This document shows, piece after piece, positions 23,340 to 36,239 of a stretch of 64,000 nucleotides of DNA. The notes under the pieces are model-generated. The model saw only the letters and a program-made list of their open reading frames with translations. It did not search any database and was not told the DNA's origin. The first letter of the stretch is position 1. Each line of letters starts with the position of its first letter. The DNA comes from Parasponia andersonii (lineage: Eukaryota; Streptophyta; Magnoliopsida; Rosales; Cannabaceae). The translations under genes and the position numbers were made by a program. The DNA lies in the NCBI GenBank assembly GCA_002914805.1, contig JXTB01000240.1, positions 194,890-258,889 of the forward strand, written 5' to 3'.

Positions 23340-25941
23340 TGTTATGGTATAGTGTAATCAAATTTCTCTTCGAGTTTTAAGGTGTTCTGAACTTAATTTA
23401 TGCATGCGGCCTGAACATCATCAAATTTTTCAACGATTACTTGATGGTTATCATACGTTTTGATCTATTTTGATGGAATTTTTACATGGTACACATAAAA
23501 TAAATGTTTAGTGAAACTAATTTATTTCACAATGGATTTCAATTTATTTTCGATGACTTTTGATGTTAATTCAATGACATTTTGATGACATTGTAAAATT
23601 TTATAAATACATATTTTTTGTATTTTTAATACTTTATATTTTCCTTTAATTATTATTTTAATTAGAAAAATATCACGTTTCAATCTCGTAATTTTGTTTG
23701 ATAGAGAATAGAAATTTTCACTTTCTCTCAATGGTCTTTTATTGCTAAAGAAGTAAGACTATGGGCATGTGGAAGGATGTAAATTATGTAAGTATTATGG
23801 ATAGTATGTACGAGCGAATTGGAGATTTTGAACTAAAGATTGTTTATTAATGTAGTGGTGAAGATGGAACTCTGATTTCTCCTACAAAGATTACTAAGAA
23901 TACCAAACTATGGCTTGGCTTGAAAAATGTGTTACTCGATTAAGCTACATACGCATTTATTTGTGTTCACTTTAGAAAGAAAGTATCCTATGGCAAAGAG
24001 GTGCTGTCAGATTGCTTTATTTGTTCTCAAAATAGGAAAATAGAAATATTAGGTCACGAGGTTGATCCAAGTCTAGATGCAGCATGTCCTCGAGCAATAT
24101 ATTGATGAATAATTGAAAATTAGGTGATTTTGTGACATAAATCGGAGTTTTGAATAATTTTTGATCAAGTTGGGACTCAACATGGTGAGCCAATGTGAAT
24201 GGGGTGCAAAACAGTGCAAAAAGAGGTAAATGTCACCGTCGGGCATAACCAATGTTGCAGTTGCACCACCTCTATAGTCAGACATTGCACAACTACACAA
24301 CAAGACGTGCATAGTTGCGCCATTAATCATTGGATGATTAATATTTGCTCATTTTTCTTGATCTAATGGCCACGATTTACCTATTTTTGAAGTTCTATAT
24401 ATATTCATTTAAGCCACAAATCATAGGATGGAGAATTAGAGAATTAGAGAGAAAAACATAAGATGAAGGTACAAAATTCTTAGCGAGATAAAACTTATAG
24501 TTAAAGATTTTTTGAAAAAAACTTAAAAAGATTTTTGAAAATTTGAAGACTTAAAGCCTATTTCTATAAGATTTTTCTTTTCCTTCTTCTCTATCCTAAT
24601 CTCTATAGAACTTTTTGTTTGGGATATTTATGAAACATTTTCATTTATAGATTTCTCATTAAGATTAACCATGGAATCTATTGTGGTTAGCTAGATTTTT
24701 TATGCTAGGACTTGATTTCCCCTTGTTACACTTATTTGGATTATTTTGTTTATTGTTAGTCTATTTTTTATCTTTAATTCATTTATGTTTCTTTTTGCTT
24801 ATAACTTCTAATTTATTTGGCTAATGAATTAGTTAAACTTAGATTATGAATTTAATACTCGGGAGAGATTGATTTCATAGTCCAGAATTGAAAAACATAC
24901 TTTAAGTTGTTACCAGATAGAGAGGATATCAATACTTAGATGATCCCTTTGAGAGTTTAGAGTATTGTCAGATTGAGTGGTGATCAATACCTTGACTTCT
25001 GCTTAAGGGGTTAGACTTAATAAATACTTAAATAATCGAGTTAGATACGAATTTTAACTTGGTTACTTAGGCATATTATCTCATTTGATGCTCATGAGAG
25101 ATAATAAAGTTAGATTAGGTCTCTTGATTTGTAGATTGACTGGAATTAGGTTAATAATTACTTAATTTGATGAACTTAGGAGTAATTAGGTGAATTCAAG
25201 TCGATAGTACATTCATGCATAATAGTGTCCATATTTTATTTATGTATTTACACTTTTATATTTGTTTTTTTTTCTTTACTTCTTAATTTCATTTAGTTTG
25301 ATGGCTAAAAAAGCTAGATTATGAAAATTCTGATATTTAATGATAATTTAATACTTGATCTTTATGTGATCGACCACTCTTACTCTTTCTCTCTCTCTCT
25401 CTCTCTCTCTATATTATTTATTCATGACCCGAATACTTGCAGTTTTGTTATACATTTACATGTGACGTGCTACTTCAGAAGTTTGATTCCTCTATTTTTG
25501 CAAGGAAACTAGATTATAAAGACGAAATTTACATAATTTTACAGCATATCTAAAGAAAATTTTGTCTGCTTCGGACCCAAAGCTAAACATTCACATGATA
25601 AATGAGGATTTGATTTAGATGTTTGAACCTGAAAGAGATCTAAAACACTTGACCAAATACATAATGAAAATGCAAATTCAAAAAAAAAAAGAAGAAATAA
25701 TTGGCCAGTCCTATAATGAGATTCACTGGGAAAAGTGGTTGGTAGGGTGAGGTTGATGACTTCATGTTGATTTTTCTCCCAACCTATACCCCTGCCAAAT
25801 ATAATATGTTCCCATCATGAGATGTTTAACAATAATTTTTAACAAAATTAACTGTTACTACCGTTTCTTATATTCTTACCGAATATAATTAATTGTCCAA
25901 TTAATTATGTAAAGTGAATATACGGAAAATTATGATATGGA
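23340..25941. other. AT-rich intergenic sequence, possibly old repeat
   Basis: No coding domain seen. The stretch 24350-25210 has a promoter-like TATATATA at about 24399-24406 followed by GA-rich and direct-repeat-like text, and it could be an old LTR or non-autonomous element, but I found no matching partner. A CT microsatellite lies at about 25388-25412. Confidence 0.4.
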
Positions 25942-27132
25942 TGTTGTAACACTGAAAAGTAAAAAAAAAAATTTGAAGCACAATATTTTTACTTGGTTCA
26001 ACTATATCCCAATAGTCTACATCCAAGGGGCTACGCTTAGAGAAATAAACTTATTAGTAAAGAATAATGTGAGTATAAACACCAATCAAATTTAAAAGAC
26101 TTCCTCTTTTAAATGTTGCAACATACCAGTACTCCTTTATTAATCTATCTAACGAGCTCCCCTTGACTTGATATGATTCCTTTCGTCTGAACTCCCTTCA
26201 GATTTCACAGAACCTGTCTTCTCCTGAAGACTTGTTGCACTTCTCCCGAAGCACTCATTCTTCTCCCGAAGCAATCTCATGACTAAGAATCCCTCTTAGT
26301 CTCACAATACAAAGTATAGACAGATTTATCAAAGTATTACTCTAATGGCAATCTCAAACATACATGGCACATATAGGACTCTAGCCTACACACCTATTTA
26401 TAGTGCTTGAGCTCTTCCAATCTTTGGTAATTTGTAAGACACGTTTCTTCATCATAAATGCTGAATAGAAGCTAATTAGATTAGTCAAAGATAAGATTTT
26501 TACAATCAAGGCTGATTTAAAATTATTGCTGATTTTGCACAGTGATGTTACAACATCAGCCCTGTTTAAATAGCCAAATTTGTAACCTTTCTAAAAGAAG
26601 TGTTGATTTGTTACTTGAAAAAAAAAATTCTATTTTTTGTACAAATCAATCAAATAAAAGATGTTAACACACAAAAAGAATCAACTAAAATTTAATAAGG
26701 AAACGACACCTCAAGAGATTAAATTTACTACTCATAAAATAAGGTAGTTTCCATAAAATGCAAGTTATCAAAGTAATCAGATTAAATTAGCCCAAAAAAT
26801 AATAATCTAATCGATTAAAATAAAGATTAATTATTTCTAGAAATATTAACCAATTTATATTATTAATCGCCCAATAATCAATCTTTATTAAAACACACCT
26901 AAATAAGAAAGAAATATGTGAATATAAATTTCTTATAAGGCAAATAATAACCATTGATATTTCTAATTAAACCCAACTAATTGAACAGATATTCAATCAT
27001 AAGACAACTGTAAAATTTGGACAAACACATTCAAAAATGTCAGGTCAAATATTCTAGTGATGTTGTAACATCAACCTAGAATCACTATCAGTCAACACAG
27101 ATAGTGATGTTGCAATATCTCAAATGATAACA
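25942..27132 (-). repeat. LTR of a SIRE-type copia element
   Basis: Plus-strand ends TGTTGTAACACTG and AAATGATAACA, so TG...CA in either reading. A minus-strand TATA element CTATAAATAGG sits at 26393-26403. The right edge adjoins a polypurine tract on the minus strand, making this the 3' LTR of a minus-sense element. The partner LTR is not in the window. It contains three copies of the palindromic GATGTTACAACATC motif. Confidence 0.7.
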
Positions 27133-27162
27133 GACTTTTCCCTTTCAATCTCCCCCTTTGGC
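27133..27162 (-). promoter_or_regulatory. SIRE polypurine tract
   Basis: On the minus strand GCCAAAGGGGGAGATTG is followed by AAAGGGAAAAGTC and then the LTR start TGTTATC. A second similar run, GCCAAAAAGGGGGAGTAG, lies at about 27233-27250. Such AAGGGGGAG tracts are typical of SIRE/Maximus copia elements. Confidence 0.75.
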
Positions 27163-27466
27163 ATTTTTAGGCAAAATATTTGTACCTACAAAAACAATTA
27201 ATGTTTAGCCAGAATTTTTGTAATTTTTGCAACTACTCCCCCTTTTTGGCAAAAATAGCCAAAGGTAGTTATAAATAATTGCAGAATTCATAACTTAAAT
27301 GGAAACCATAATTCACATAAAATAAATCATAAGTTGCTCAATGTTGTAACATGAGCTCAATTCATGCAGAAAACAGAATAAAATACTTAACCAGAAATCA
27401 AAATTTGTCAATGATATACATAACTTATTAATGATAAACAGTAAAATAAAAACTACAAGAAAATCT

Positions 27467-29364
27467 TTAAGTAAGAGGAGGAGCTGGACAAGCATCTCCC
27501 ACATCAATGTCCATCATTATGCAAATTGTAGATAACATTCGCTTTATCTTGTCCAAATGAGCAAGCACAACTGAATTTGCAGCACTTGTATCTGCAGTAC
27601 CAGATGTTGTAATATTAGGATCTACAGCAGGCTCATCCTCCCTCTTAAAAGAATCTCTCTCCTTCATTCTGAACACCAGTTTAGACACAAGAGGAGTGAG
27701 ATATTCAGAACTATAGCAAGGATGTCTTTGCTTAGTCAGAACTCCATAGATAAGAGCTGGAAAGATTAATCTCTTGGTTGGAGTGGTGTCGTATCGCAGG
27801 TCATAGATGTGGTTGAAAATCAACTGTGCCAAATTCACTTGGCCACCTATTCCAACATCAAATAGAAAACAAGCACAATCTCCATGTAGTGTATTAGAAT
27901 GCATTGTCGGCGTCCAATTATCAATGGTAATGCGATGCAACCTTTTGCATTTGAGTGTCAGATCAGTGGTCTTAAAGATGCTATTCTTCGGCCATTTGGT
28001 TTGTGTACCAAGGATTTCATAAGCTACCTTGTTGAGAGAAAATTCTTTCTCAAACTCACCAAACGGCCAAATAGGTATGTTTAGGAAATCGGCTATGACA
28101 GTAGGGGAAAACTCATAAACATGACCCCTAACAAACACTTTCCTATACCCTGGTGAACTTGGCTTGTCTATGTCTTCAGTCAAATTGGAATAAAATTCCT
28201 GGACTATCCTAGGGACAATTCTTTGATTTTAGACACAGTATTCAACCACTTTTGATCTTCAATACAATTTAAAGCCCCTATTTTCTGAAATGAATTTAAG
28301 TTTATGTTTCTCTTAGGTATAAATTGACATTATTCATAGATCTTCCTAGATCGAGAAACATCTTTTGTATAATACCATGGAGAGAAAGAGTTTTTAGGAA
28401 TAAAACCTGGTGTTTCTAAAAAAGATACCTCTTTTCCTTTCTCAGCAGCAGTTGCTTTCTTCTTCAGTTTTGTTGATTTCGAAGATTGACCATAAATTTT
28501 TTGGGTGACAAAGTTCTTCTTTGTCTTTGATGTTGTAACTAGGTCTTGTACAACTAGTGGTGTCTGATCTTAAGGAGATGTTGGGACATCAGCCTCAGGT
28601 TGCTGTTTTGAGACTGGTACAGAGGCTGCAGAAGGATCTATCTGTGTTGAAACATTAGAAACATCAGCAGGCTTCTGAAGGGTTGGCTCAATATTCACCA
28701 CTGGAATTGAAGGATTAGGAGATGTTGGCACATCATCTATTTCAATCGATGGCGGTGTTGATATCTCTAGATCGGCAACAGATATTGGAACATCCGAAGG
28801 AATTTTAGATGCTATTTGGGTTGTCTCATCATTTTTCTCGGGGGTAGTTTCTGGAGTATACCCAGGAGAAAAAACATCTTTAGGAAGAGAGCTAGTGTCC
28901 ATTGCGTCTTTGGCAGCATCATTAACTGATGATATTGAAACATCGGAAGTCACAAGTGGTACTTTCTCGTCCAGACCCTCTTTTAAGATTGCTAGATTTG
29001 GTGGTGCAGATGTTAGAACATCAGTCTGCATCGATTCTTTGAGAGAACCAGAAATCGGAATCAAGCTTTCTTCTTCTGATGTTACCGGTGGTGGATTGGG
29101 GATTTCAGCAGAATGAATAGGAACTACCGGTGCTGATGGTGGAGCAATCGACATACCCACAACTGATTGGGCTTGAAGAGAAACATTCTGTTCACTTGCT
29201 GGTGGAGGCTGAGTTGAAGGTTCACCCATTGGACCAGTCTTCTGCACTTTCGCCACAAATAAGGAAGAAGTAGATTTCTTCTTCATCGGAGTTGATGAAG
29301 AAGAAAGTTTCCCTTTGGCGGCAATAGGAGAATCACTCTTCTTACCTCTTCTCGTATTCACCAT
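27467..29364 (-). pseudogene. SIRE envelope-like ORF, interrupted
   Basis: Minus strand from the ATG at 29364 (MVNTRRGKKSDSP) to the stop at 27467. The N-terminal third is a Ser/Pro/Thr-rich low-complexity region (to a stop at 28570). The C-terminal part, 28205-27470, contains EDIDKPSSPGYRKVFVRGHV, FSPTVIADFL and LHRITIDNWTP, resembling the plant 'envelope-like' or putative plant transposon proteins encoded downstream of pol in SIRE-type copia elements. The region between 28570 and 28190 has several stops. No clear fusion peptide or membrane segment is visible, and the role of these proteins is unproven. The element's own pol should lie on the same strand to the right, but the pol found there is on the opposite strand. 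Confidence 0.72.
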
Positions 29365-29970
29365 TTTCGAACCTGTTTCAACACTCAGAAAATTTTCAAA
29401 GAACAAAGGTGTAATCGGCAAAGAAGATTTTGTGAAAGAGTGAGATAACAAAGAACAATATAAATTTAAATAACCTAGAGTCCATTCAGTTTTCCAAATT
29501 TGAAAAAGGAAACAAAATCAATTTTGGAGCCAAAAAAAGAAACTGTAATGAGAGCAAATCTCAGGAACAAGGAAAAATTGTCTTCAGTGGCAATTAATTG
29601 ATTCCAATTAAATGAGCCCAGTTTATTTCATGTTATAACATCAGTGCAGCATACAAAGTTAATATATTATAAATGGTAACTTTTAGACAAAAGAGATTGA
29701 TGAAATCATTCCTATTATAAAAATATTTTAAAAATATACAATCCTTACCATCTTTAATCACGAAAAATACTTGGAAATATTCATCAGATTAATTGATCAT
29801 TTAAGATTGAAAATTAACTGATTGATTGATCTCATTTATTTTTATTTATTTATTTATTTTTTACTTTTTAAATTTCGTAAGAATTAATGTTGTAACATTG
29901 ACAACATTTTAGGCAATGATTTTTCCACGAACAGTAGCTTTCACACTATCACTGAGGTAACCCTTTTCAC

Positions 29971-32900
29971 ATGGTAGATCATCTTCTAAGCAAACTTGCA
30001 GGATTTAATTCCATGAGAAACCATAGTAAGTTTGTTCTAACTTGTCATTTCTATGGAGTAAAAGGTCACGTTAGACCTAGGTGTTTTACTATGAGAAACT
30101 TTTTGAAAAATAGTTACTATTCTCATGAAATTCCATTTCAAAGAAAAACACCAAAAAAAAAAATATTGATTTATCAAGAAAAACAAGAAAAATTTGGGTA
30201 AAAAATCTGAATTAAATTGTTTTAGATCATTTACTTGTTTTAGATCATGTGCTACAAATGATTGGTATTTTGATAGTGGTTGTTCCAGGCACATGATAGG
30301 TGATAAATCTATTCTTGATGACTACAAGGTTGATACTGGTGGTATTGTAACATTCGAAGATGGTGCAAAAGGAAGAGTTCTTGGCAAAAGAACTCTTGAT
30401 ATTGAATTCCTAAATTTAGGAATGTTTTACACATAGAGGGACTTATGACTAATTTGATAAGTATAAGTCAAATTTGTGATTTAAACTTTAATGTTGATTT
30501 CACTCATGATAAATGTGTTGTTCTTGATGAATGTGATAAATCAGTTTTAGAAGGTTATATATCACAGGATAATTGCTATACTTTGACAAAATCACATTCA
30601 TGTAATAAGACATCGATAAATAAATCTAATCTTTGGCATGAAAAGTTAGGATATTTGAATTTTAAAATGTTACAAAAACTTGTCAATTCAGATGCAGTCC
30701 GTGATTTACCAAAGTTGAGTAAGAAATCACAAGGTGTTTGTGGTCCTAGTCAGATGGGTAAACAGGTGAGATCAACACATAAAGTAATACAACATGTTAC
30801 AACATCAAGAGTGTTAGAACTATTTCATATGGATCTTATAGGTCCCATGCAAGTAGAAAGTATTGCAGGTAAAAGGTATATTTTTGTTTGTATAGATGAC
30901 TTTTCTAGATATACTTGGGTAGATTTTCTAAGAGAAAAGTCAGATACATTTAATACTTTTAAGAAACTAGTTGTTAAACTTTAAATGGATAAAGGTTGTA
31001 ACATTGGAAAAATAATCAAAATATGAGGCGATCATGGTAAAGAACTTGAAAATTCTTCGTACGTTGATTTTTGTGATTCAAATGGTATTACTCATGAATT
31101 TTCAGCTCTTAAGACACCACAACAAAATAGTGTTATGGAAAGGAAGAATAGAACATTACAAGTGATGGCTCAAGTGATGTTAAATAGCAAAAAGCTTACA
31201 AAACGATTGTGGGCTGAAGTTATAAACACAGCATGTTACAATATATATCGTCTATATTTTCGACCAAGTACAAGCAAAACTCTTTACGAAATTCGGAGAG
31301 GTAAAATAACCTAACTTGGGTTACTTTCATATTTTTAGAAGTACTTGTTACATTCTCAATGACCTAGCTTGGGTTACTTTCATATTTTTAGAAGTACTTG
31401 TTACATTCTCAATGATAGAGAATAATTAGGTAAGTTTGATGCAAAAAGTGATGTAGGGGTTTTCCTTGGGTATTCTAAAAGTAGTCGTGCTTATCGTGTT
31501 TATAACATGAGAACTCAATCTATTATGGAATCTGCTAATGTTGTTATAGATGATTTTTCAGACTTCGCAGAATATTCAAAAGAAGATGAAATTCAGAGTC
31601 TTATGGAGAATACTGATTCAGATAAAAATGTTGCAATACAGCCAGATGTTACAACATCTTCTAATGAACTAACAATGGATATTCGAGATCCAGTTCAGAA
31701 AGAACCCTCTTCAAGGGTCAGAAAGAATCATCCCACTGACCTAATCATAGGTAATCTTGAAGATGGAATGGTGACCAGAGAAGAAATATTAATCTGGTAC
31801 AATTTCTTTGCTTTACTTCTTTAATTGAACCTAAAAATGTTAAAGAAGCATTTCAGGATAATTGTTGGATTAAAGCCAAGCAAGAATAACTGGAACAATT
31901 TTGTAGGAATGATGTTTGGACATTATTATCTAGACTGAATGATTCTAATGTTATTGGAACCAAATGGACTTTTAAAAATAAATCAGATGAATTTGGTAAC
32001 ATTATTAGAAACAAGGCTAGGTTAGTTGCCCAAGGATACACTCAGGTGGAGGGCATAGACTTTGATGAAACTTTTGTTCCTGTGGCAAGACTTGAATCTA
32101 TTCATTTATTGCTTGCTATTACTTGTCACATTAGTTTTACTTTACATCAAATAGATGTAAAGAGTGCTTTTTTAAATAGTTTTTTAAATGAGGAGGCATA
32201 TGTTGAATAACCCAAGGGTTTTGAAGATCCTTTCAAACCCAACCATGTCTTCAAACTTAAAAATGCATTGTATGGTTTAAAACAAGCTCCTTGGGCTTGG
32301 TATGAATGTTTAACAATGTCCTTGGTGCAGAACGGCTACACGAGAGGGAGAATAGACAAAACTTTATTCATCAAACACTTTAATTATGATATTATTGTTG
32401 TACAAATTTATGTTGATGATATAGTTTTTGGTTCTACCTCTAACGATAAAGTGCAGGAGTTTGTAAAACAAATGCAAGAAGAATTTGAGATGAGCATGGT
32501 AGGTGAATTAACCTACTTTCTAGGTTGACAGGTGAAGTAGCTGAAATATGGGATTTTTTTTTTCCCAAAGTAAGTATGCCAAAAACCTAGTTAAAAAATT
32601 TGGTTTAGAGTTAGCAAAACATATGAATACTCCTATGAGTACAAATCTAAAGCTGATTAAAGATGAAAATGGAGTCAATGTGGTTCCAACTCTTTATAGA
32701 AGTATGATAGGTAGCTTGTTGTATCTTACAGCTAGCCAACCTGATATTGCTTATAGTATTGGTGTGTGTGCGAGATATCAATCCTGTCTAAAAGAATCAC
32801 ATGTTGCTGTTGTAAAAAGAACAATAAAGTATGTTAGTGGTACAGTTGATTATGGTTTTTGGTATTCCAAAGACACTAACATTAATCTTGCAAGTTACAG

Positions 32901-33350
32901 TGACGCAGATTGGGCAGGTAATGCTGAGGATAGAAAAAGTTGAATATGGGGTTGCCTTTTTCTTGGAAATAATCTGATTTCCTGGCATAGTAAAAAGCAA
33001 AACTCAATCTCTCTGTCCACTATAGAGACCAAGTATATTGCTGCAGGAAGTTGTTGCACTCAGTTACTTTGGATGAAACAATGCTCAAGGACTATGGCAT
33101 AGTATTAGATACATTGGTTGTTTATTGTGATAACACTAGTGCTATAAATATATCCAAGAATCCAGTACAACACTCTAGGACTAAGCATATTAATATCCGT
33201 CATCATTTTATCAGAGAACTTGTTAAGAGCAAAACTGTAATATTAGAACATGTAGAGGCAGACAATCAGCTGGCAGATATCTTTACAAAAGCTCTTGATT
33301 TTCCACGTTTTAATTCCTTAAGAAAAGCCCTAGGAATTTGTTCCGTATGA
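29971..33350 (+). pseudogene. SIRE-type copia gag-pol fragment
   Basis: Plus strand, in order: gag zinc knuckle CHFYGVKGHVRPRC (about 30040), protease WYFDSGCSRHM (30265), GAG-pre-integrase LWHEKLGYLNFKMLQ (30630), integrase core FHMDLIGPMQV and FVCIDDFSRYTWV (30820-30925) and PQQNSVMERKNRT (31115), RT (KWTFKNKSD, ARLVAQGYTQVEGIDF, YGLKQAPWAWY, QIYVDDIVFGS at 31960-32430) and RNase H (SYSDADWAGNAEDRKS at 32895; DNTSAINISKNPVQHSRTKH at 33130), ending KALGICSV. The YVDD motif is intact. Damage: stops near 30194, 30984, 32208 and 32526, frameshifts in integrase and RT, and a 53-bp tandem duplication at 31310. The gag N-terminus and 5' LTR are absent. Inactive. Confidence 0.92.
31310..31415 (+). 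repeat. 53-bp tandem duplication inside copia pol
   Basis: The 53 bases at 31310-31362 are repeated at 31363-31415 with one difference (ctaactt versus ctagctt). The unit encodes LGYFHIFRSTCYILN of the integrase-to-RT linker. Since 53 is not a multiple of three, the duplication breaks the frame. Confidence 0.95.
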
Positions 33351-33656
33351 AATCATGTTATAACATTAGCCAAATCAGAATCAAAATATTATTTAAGGTT
33401 ATCTCAAGACATAAAGAAAAAAGATGAAATAATTCCTTGTTATAAAATTATTTTCTAATAAACAGTTATTGCTATGTTTATCTTGAAAATTATTTTAGAA
33501 TATTCATTAAAGACATTTGAGAAATTTTGATTGATTGTTTACTGACATGTGTATTATCTTGATCTCAGCTTCAATATTTATACAGGCCTCATAATCACAA
33601 AGAGCTACCTACACTGATGTGTGAAAGCAATCCTTGAGTAATATGGGCCTATGTAT
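33351..33656. other. Copia post-pol spacer, cut by E2
   Basis: Short AT-rich sequence after the copia RNase H stop with one more GTTATAACATT palindrome near 33356. It carries no env-like ORF in this orientation and ends where homology to the E2 antisense gene begins within an intron. Confidence 0.5.
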
Positions 33657-33672
33657 CACTTGCTCTTTATAG

Positions 33673-36102
33673 GTTCTGATGCAGGCCCATCGAGAGACCC
33701 TTCCGCAGTCAAGGGGAGTGCCGCTGTGCATAAGGCTCACTTCAAGGTATCCGCTGGTCGGTGTCTTGTGGTGTCCTCAGAGGACGAAGCACCTGCAGTC
33801 CCCTCTTTCGATGCGAGCGGACCTCTGACTCGGGAGACGACGGCCATAAAAGTAGTATATGGCGAAGGGGCACCTTCGAGCCTGCCCAGGGAATCCGCTG
33901 CTCTGACCTCTTCCACCCCCAACTCCGGTTCGAAGATGAGAGCAGGGTTTGGTGCTGCTTGCCCCCGTGGTGAGATTGCTGAGCTCAGCGTGGGGGCTCC
34001 GAGGTTGAAATCTCGGCTGTCTTCCCCTCCCTCGGTCCCAATAAAGCGGCATCACGAGATCGACTCGTTCAAAGAGAAGGAAGGCCCGGCAGGGAAGAGG
34101 GGCATGGTTGCCCCCTCCTCTGACAGCGATGATGATGGGGCCACGCTGACCCTCATGAGGAGGAGACGGTCTGTACGCGGTGGCCCTTCAGGGTGAATTG
34201 GTCAAGACAAGACCGAAAAATCACATTCTGGCGGGTCTCCAAAGGGGTGGGCAACTGAAACTGCCGATGCGCCACCCCTAGTTGTCACTGAAGGTGTGCT
34301 CAGCAATGACTAACTTTCTACCGTCCCCACCACCGCTGTTTTGGGAGTCCTCGTGGTTGGAGGGGTGGAGTCGCGTTCCTCAGATGCAGACAATGCCTAA
34401 GGAGAGGGTCCAGCTGCAGAGCCCGAGCTGGAGGCGCTCTCCTTGGAGAACGTTGAGCTCATCGATGGCCGTAATATTGCGCAAGTTTGGCTCATCTGGC
34501 CGCCACCTCCATGTTTTTCGGCATCCTTTCTGAACACTGACCTCCTTTTCTTGTATCTTGTAGCTAGTCACCATCCAGTCCTTCTATTCTTCTCATATCA
34601 GGGAGTTGACCGGGGAGTTAAATTCCCGTTCTGCGCTGGCCGAGCAGAGCAAGGCCACCCTTGCCAAGTTGAGGGCTAACTTTGACTTGTATCGGAGCCT
34701 GGATGAGGCTAGGATCGGCAACACGGTGGCTCACGCTTTGAGTGTCGAGAGGGTCAGGCGTGAGGAGCTGGTTGCAAAGTTGGCCGAGGTGGAGGCTGAC
34801 AAGCTCGCTCAATCCGAAGCTGCAGAACGTAGGGACAGAGATGGGCTGGCTTTCATCACTCACAACAGGGTCGTCGATGATGCTAAAGAGGCGAGGAAAG
34901 CTGAGGCGAAAGCCAAATTGGAGGCTTATTCTCTGCTACGCAGACTCGACCGGTACAATGAGGTAAACCGACATCTTTACGTGGATCACAAAAAATTGAT
35001 GGGGTCTCATGCAGAGTTGTCTCGCAAGCACGGTGAAGACCTCACCGACATTAACACTCTTCTGGTAGACTTGTCACAGTGGCAAGCAGAGCTGAGGCTG
35101 GCGGTGCTGAGGGATAGACTAGCGGATGCAGAGAAACTGAAGACGAGGTGCCAGAGGCAGGTGGATGTCCTTTCTGTGGAGAGCTACAGATCTGACTGGG
35201 AGAATAGGGAATTCGAAGGCCACGCAGAGGTGGTAACGCCAGACCAAACTTTCCGTCAAGCACTACATGTAGCAGCTAGGGGATAAGATCAATATCGTGT
35301 ACCCTGCTGATGTGCTGAAGATGCTCAACGAAGAAAAAGATAGGCCCTCTACATCCGCCTCTGTTGCTAAGGAGATTGTCCTCGCTTCCGGTCCACTAGA
35401 GCAAGCCTCGGAGGTTTCTGGTGATCAGCTTGATCTTGGGGCCTTAAATGGCAATGGGCCTGGCACGGTCATTTTGTCCAGTGATGATTCCGACCCTGGT
35501 ACGCCACCCTCTGCCGAAGCTGGTCCAAGTGCCGAAACTGGCTGCGCTCTCTTGGCTGGAGGTAATTAGGGCCTCTTGCTCTGTGCATTTGTAAAGTTGA
35601 CCCTTGTTGTAACCATCCGTTTAAATAATAGAAACCATGCTTTTTTCCTAAGTTTATTCCCTTCTCTCACTCTTTTTGTTGACCTCATTTAGTGTTAGGG
35701 TCAGATATCGTATACCACGTCATTCCCTTGTCGGCAGCACGGCCGGCATTTGGGTTTGACTCGGTTGTATATGATTTTGAGTTCTTAGTGAATTCTCCTC
35801 GTACTATGATCGACAAGATTAGCTCTGGAGATCGGGATGTGAGTTTCGGCTTATCCGGTTTTGAGGATGTATAACCTCTGTTATGACTTGTCTTGGCAGA
35901 ATTCGACCCTCACATATGGCTGGACTTCTCTGACCCCAAATGGGAACATGCCAGGAACCAACTCCAGGAGTTGGTTGACCACTATTTGGGCTCATCACTG
36001 CAGAGGAAAAGGCCCGGGCTCGGCTCTCGTCGGGAGCAAATAGGGCACTACCACTCTGATATGTCCCTGCGAGTCCGTCCAAGACCTACTTCTTATAAGT
36101 AG
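33673..36102 (+). pseudogene. E2 antisense gene, exons 3 to 5
   Basis: Exons 33673-34484, 34564-35561 and 35900-36102, with splice sites at the same places as in E1 and E3. Exon 3 encodes a Ser/Pro-rich linker (GEIAELSVGAPRLKSRLSS). Exon 4 encodes the coiled coil (ELNSRSALAEQSKATLAKL, VAHALSVERVRREELVAKLA, KHGEDLTDINTLLVDL) and is the best preserved of the three copies. A roughly 60-base loss and frameshift near 35246 joins VVTPDQ to FRQALHVAARG. After it the frame resumes (YPADVLKMLNEEKDRPS). Exon 5 is open throughout: EFDPHIWLDFSDPKWEHARN to PRPTSYK and stop. Exons 1 and 2, with the transposon-like domain, are missing. Confidence 0.75.
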
Positions 36103-36239
36103 AGCTTCTGGGTGCGTGTCCCTGTCGACCATGCATTTTATATTTTAGGAAATAATAAATAGAGTTTGGTTTTAACTTCTGTCTTCATGCCTAGTCTTGT
36201 ATTGGACTACTTCTAACAGGTAGGCTCTAACTCTGTTCA

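Larger units (their letters stand above)
25942..33370. repeat. Dispersed 14-bp palindrome GATGTTGTAACATC in the SIRE element
   Basis: Exact or near copies at about 26543, 27058, 27105, 27341, 27604, 28529, 28576, 28719, 28785, 28930, 29005, 29632, 29887, 30343, 30791, 30992, 31644 and 33354, plus a half at 25942. They lie in the LTR, in spacers and inside both the env-like and pol frames (where they encode DVPTSP-like runs). I did not see the motif outside this element. Confidence 0.8.

Noticed and set aside
24350-25210. Possible LTR of another element
   Set aside because: Promoter-like text only; no partner repeat, target duplication or coding domain found.
27467-29364. A true viral envelope gene
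   Set aside because: No signal peptide, fusion peptide or transmembrane segment was clear; it matches only the plant env-like class of unknown function.
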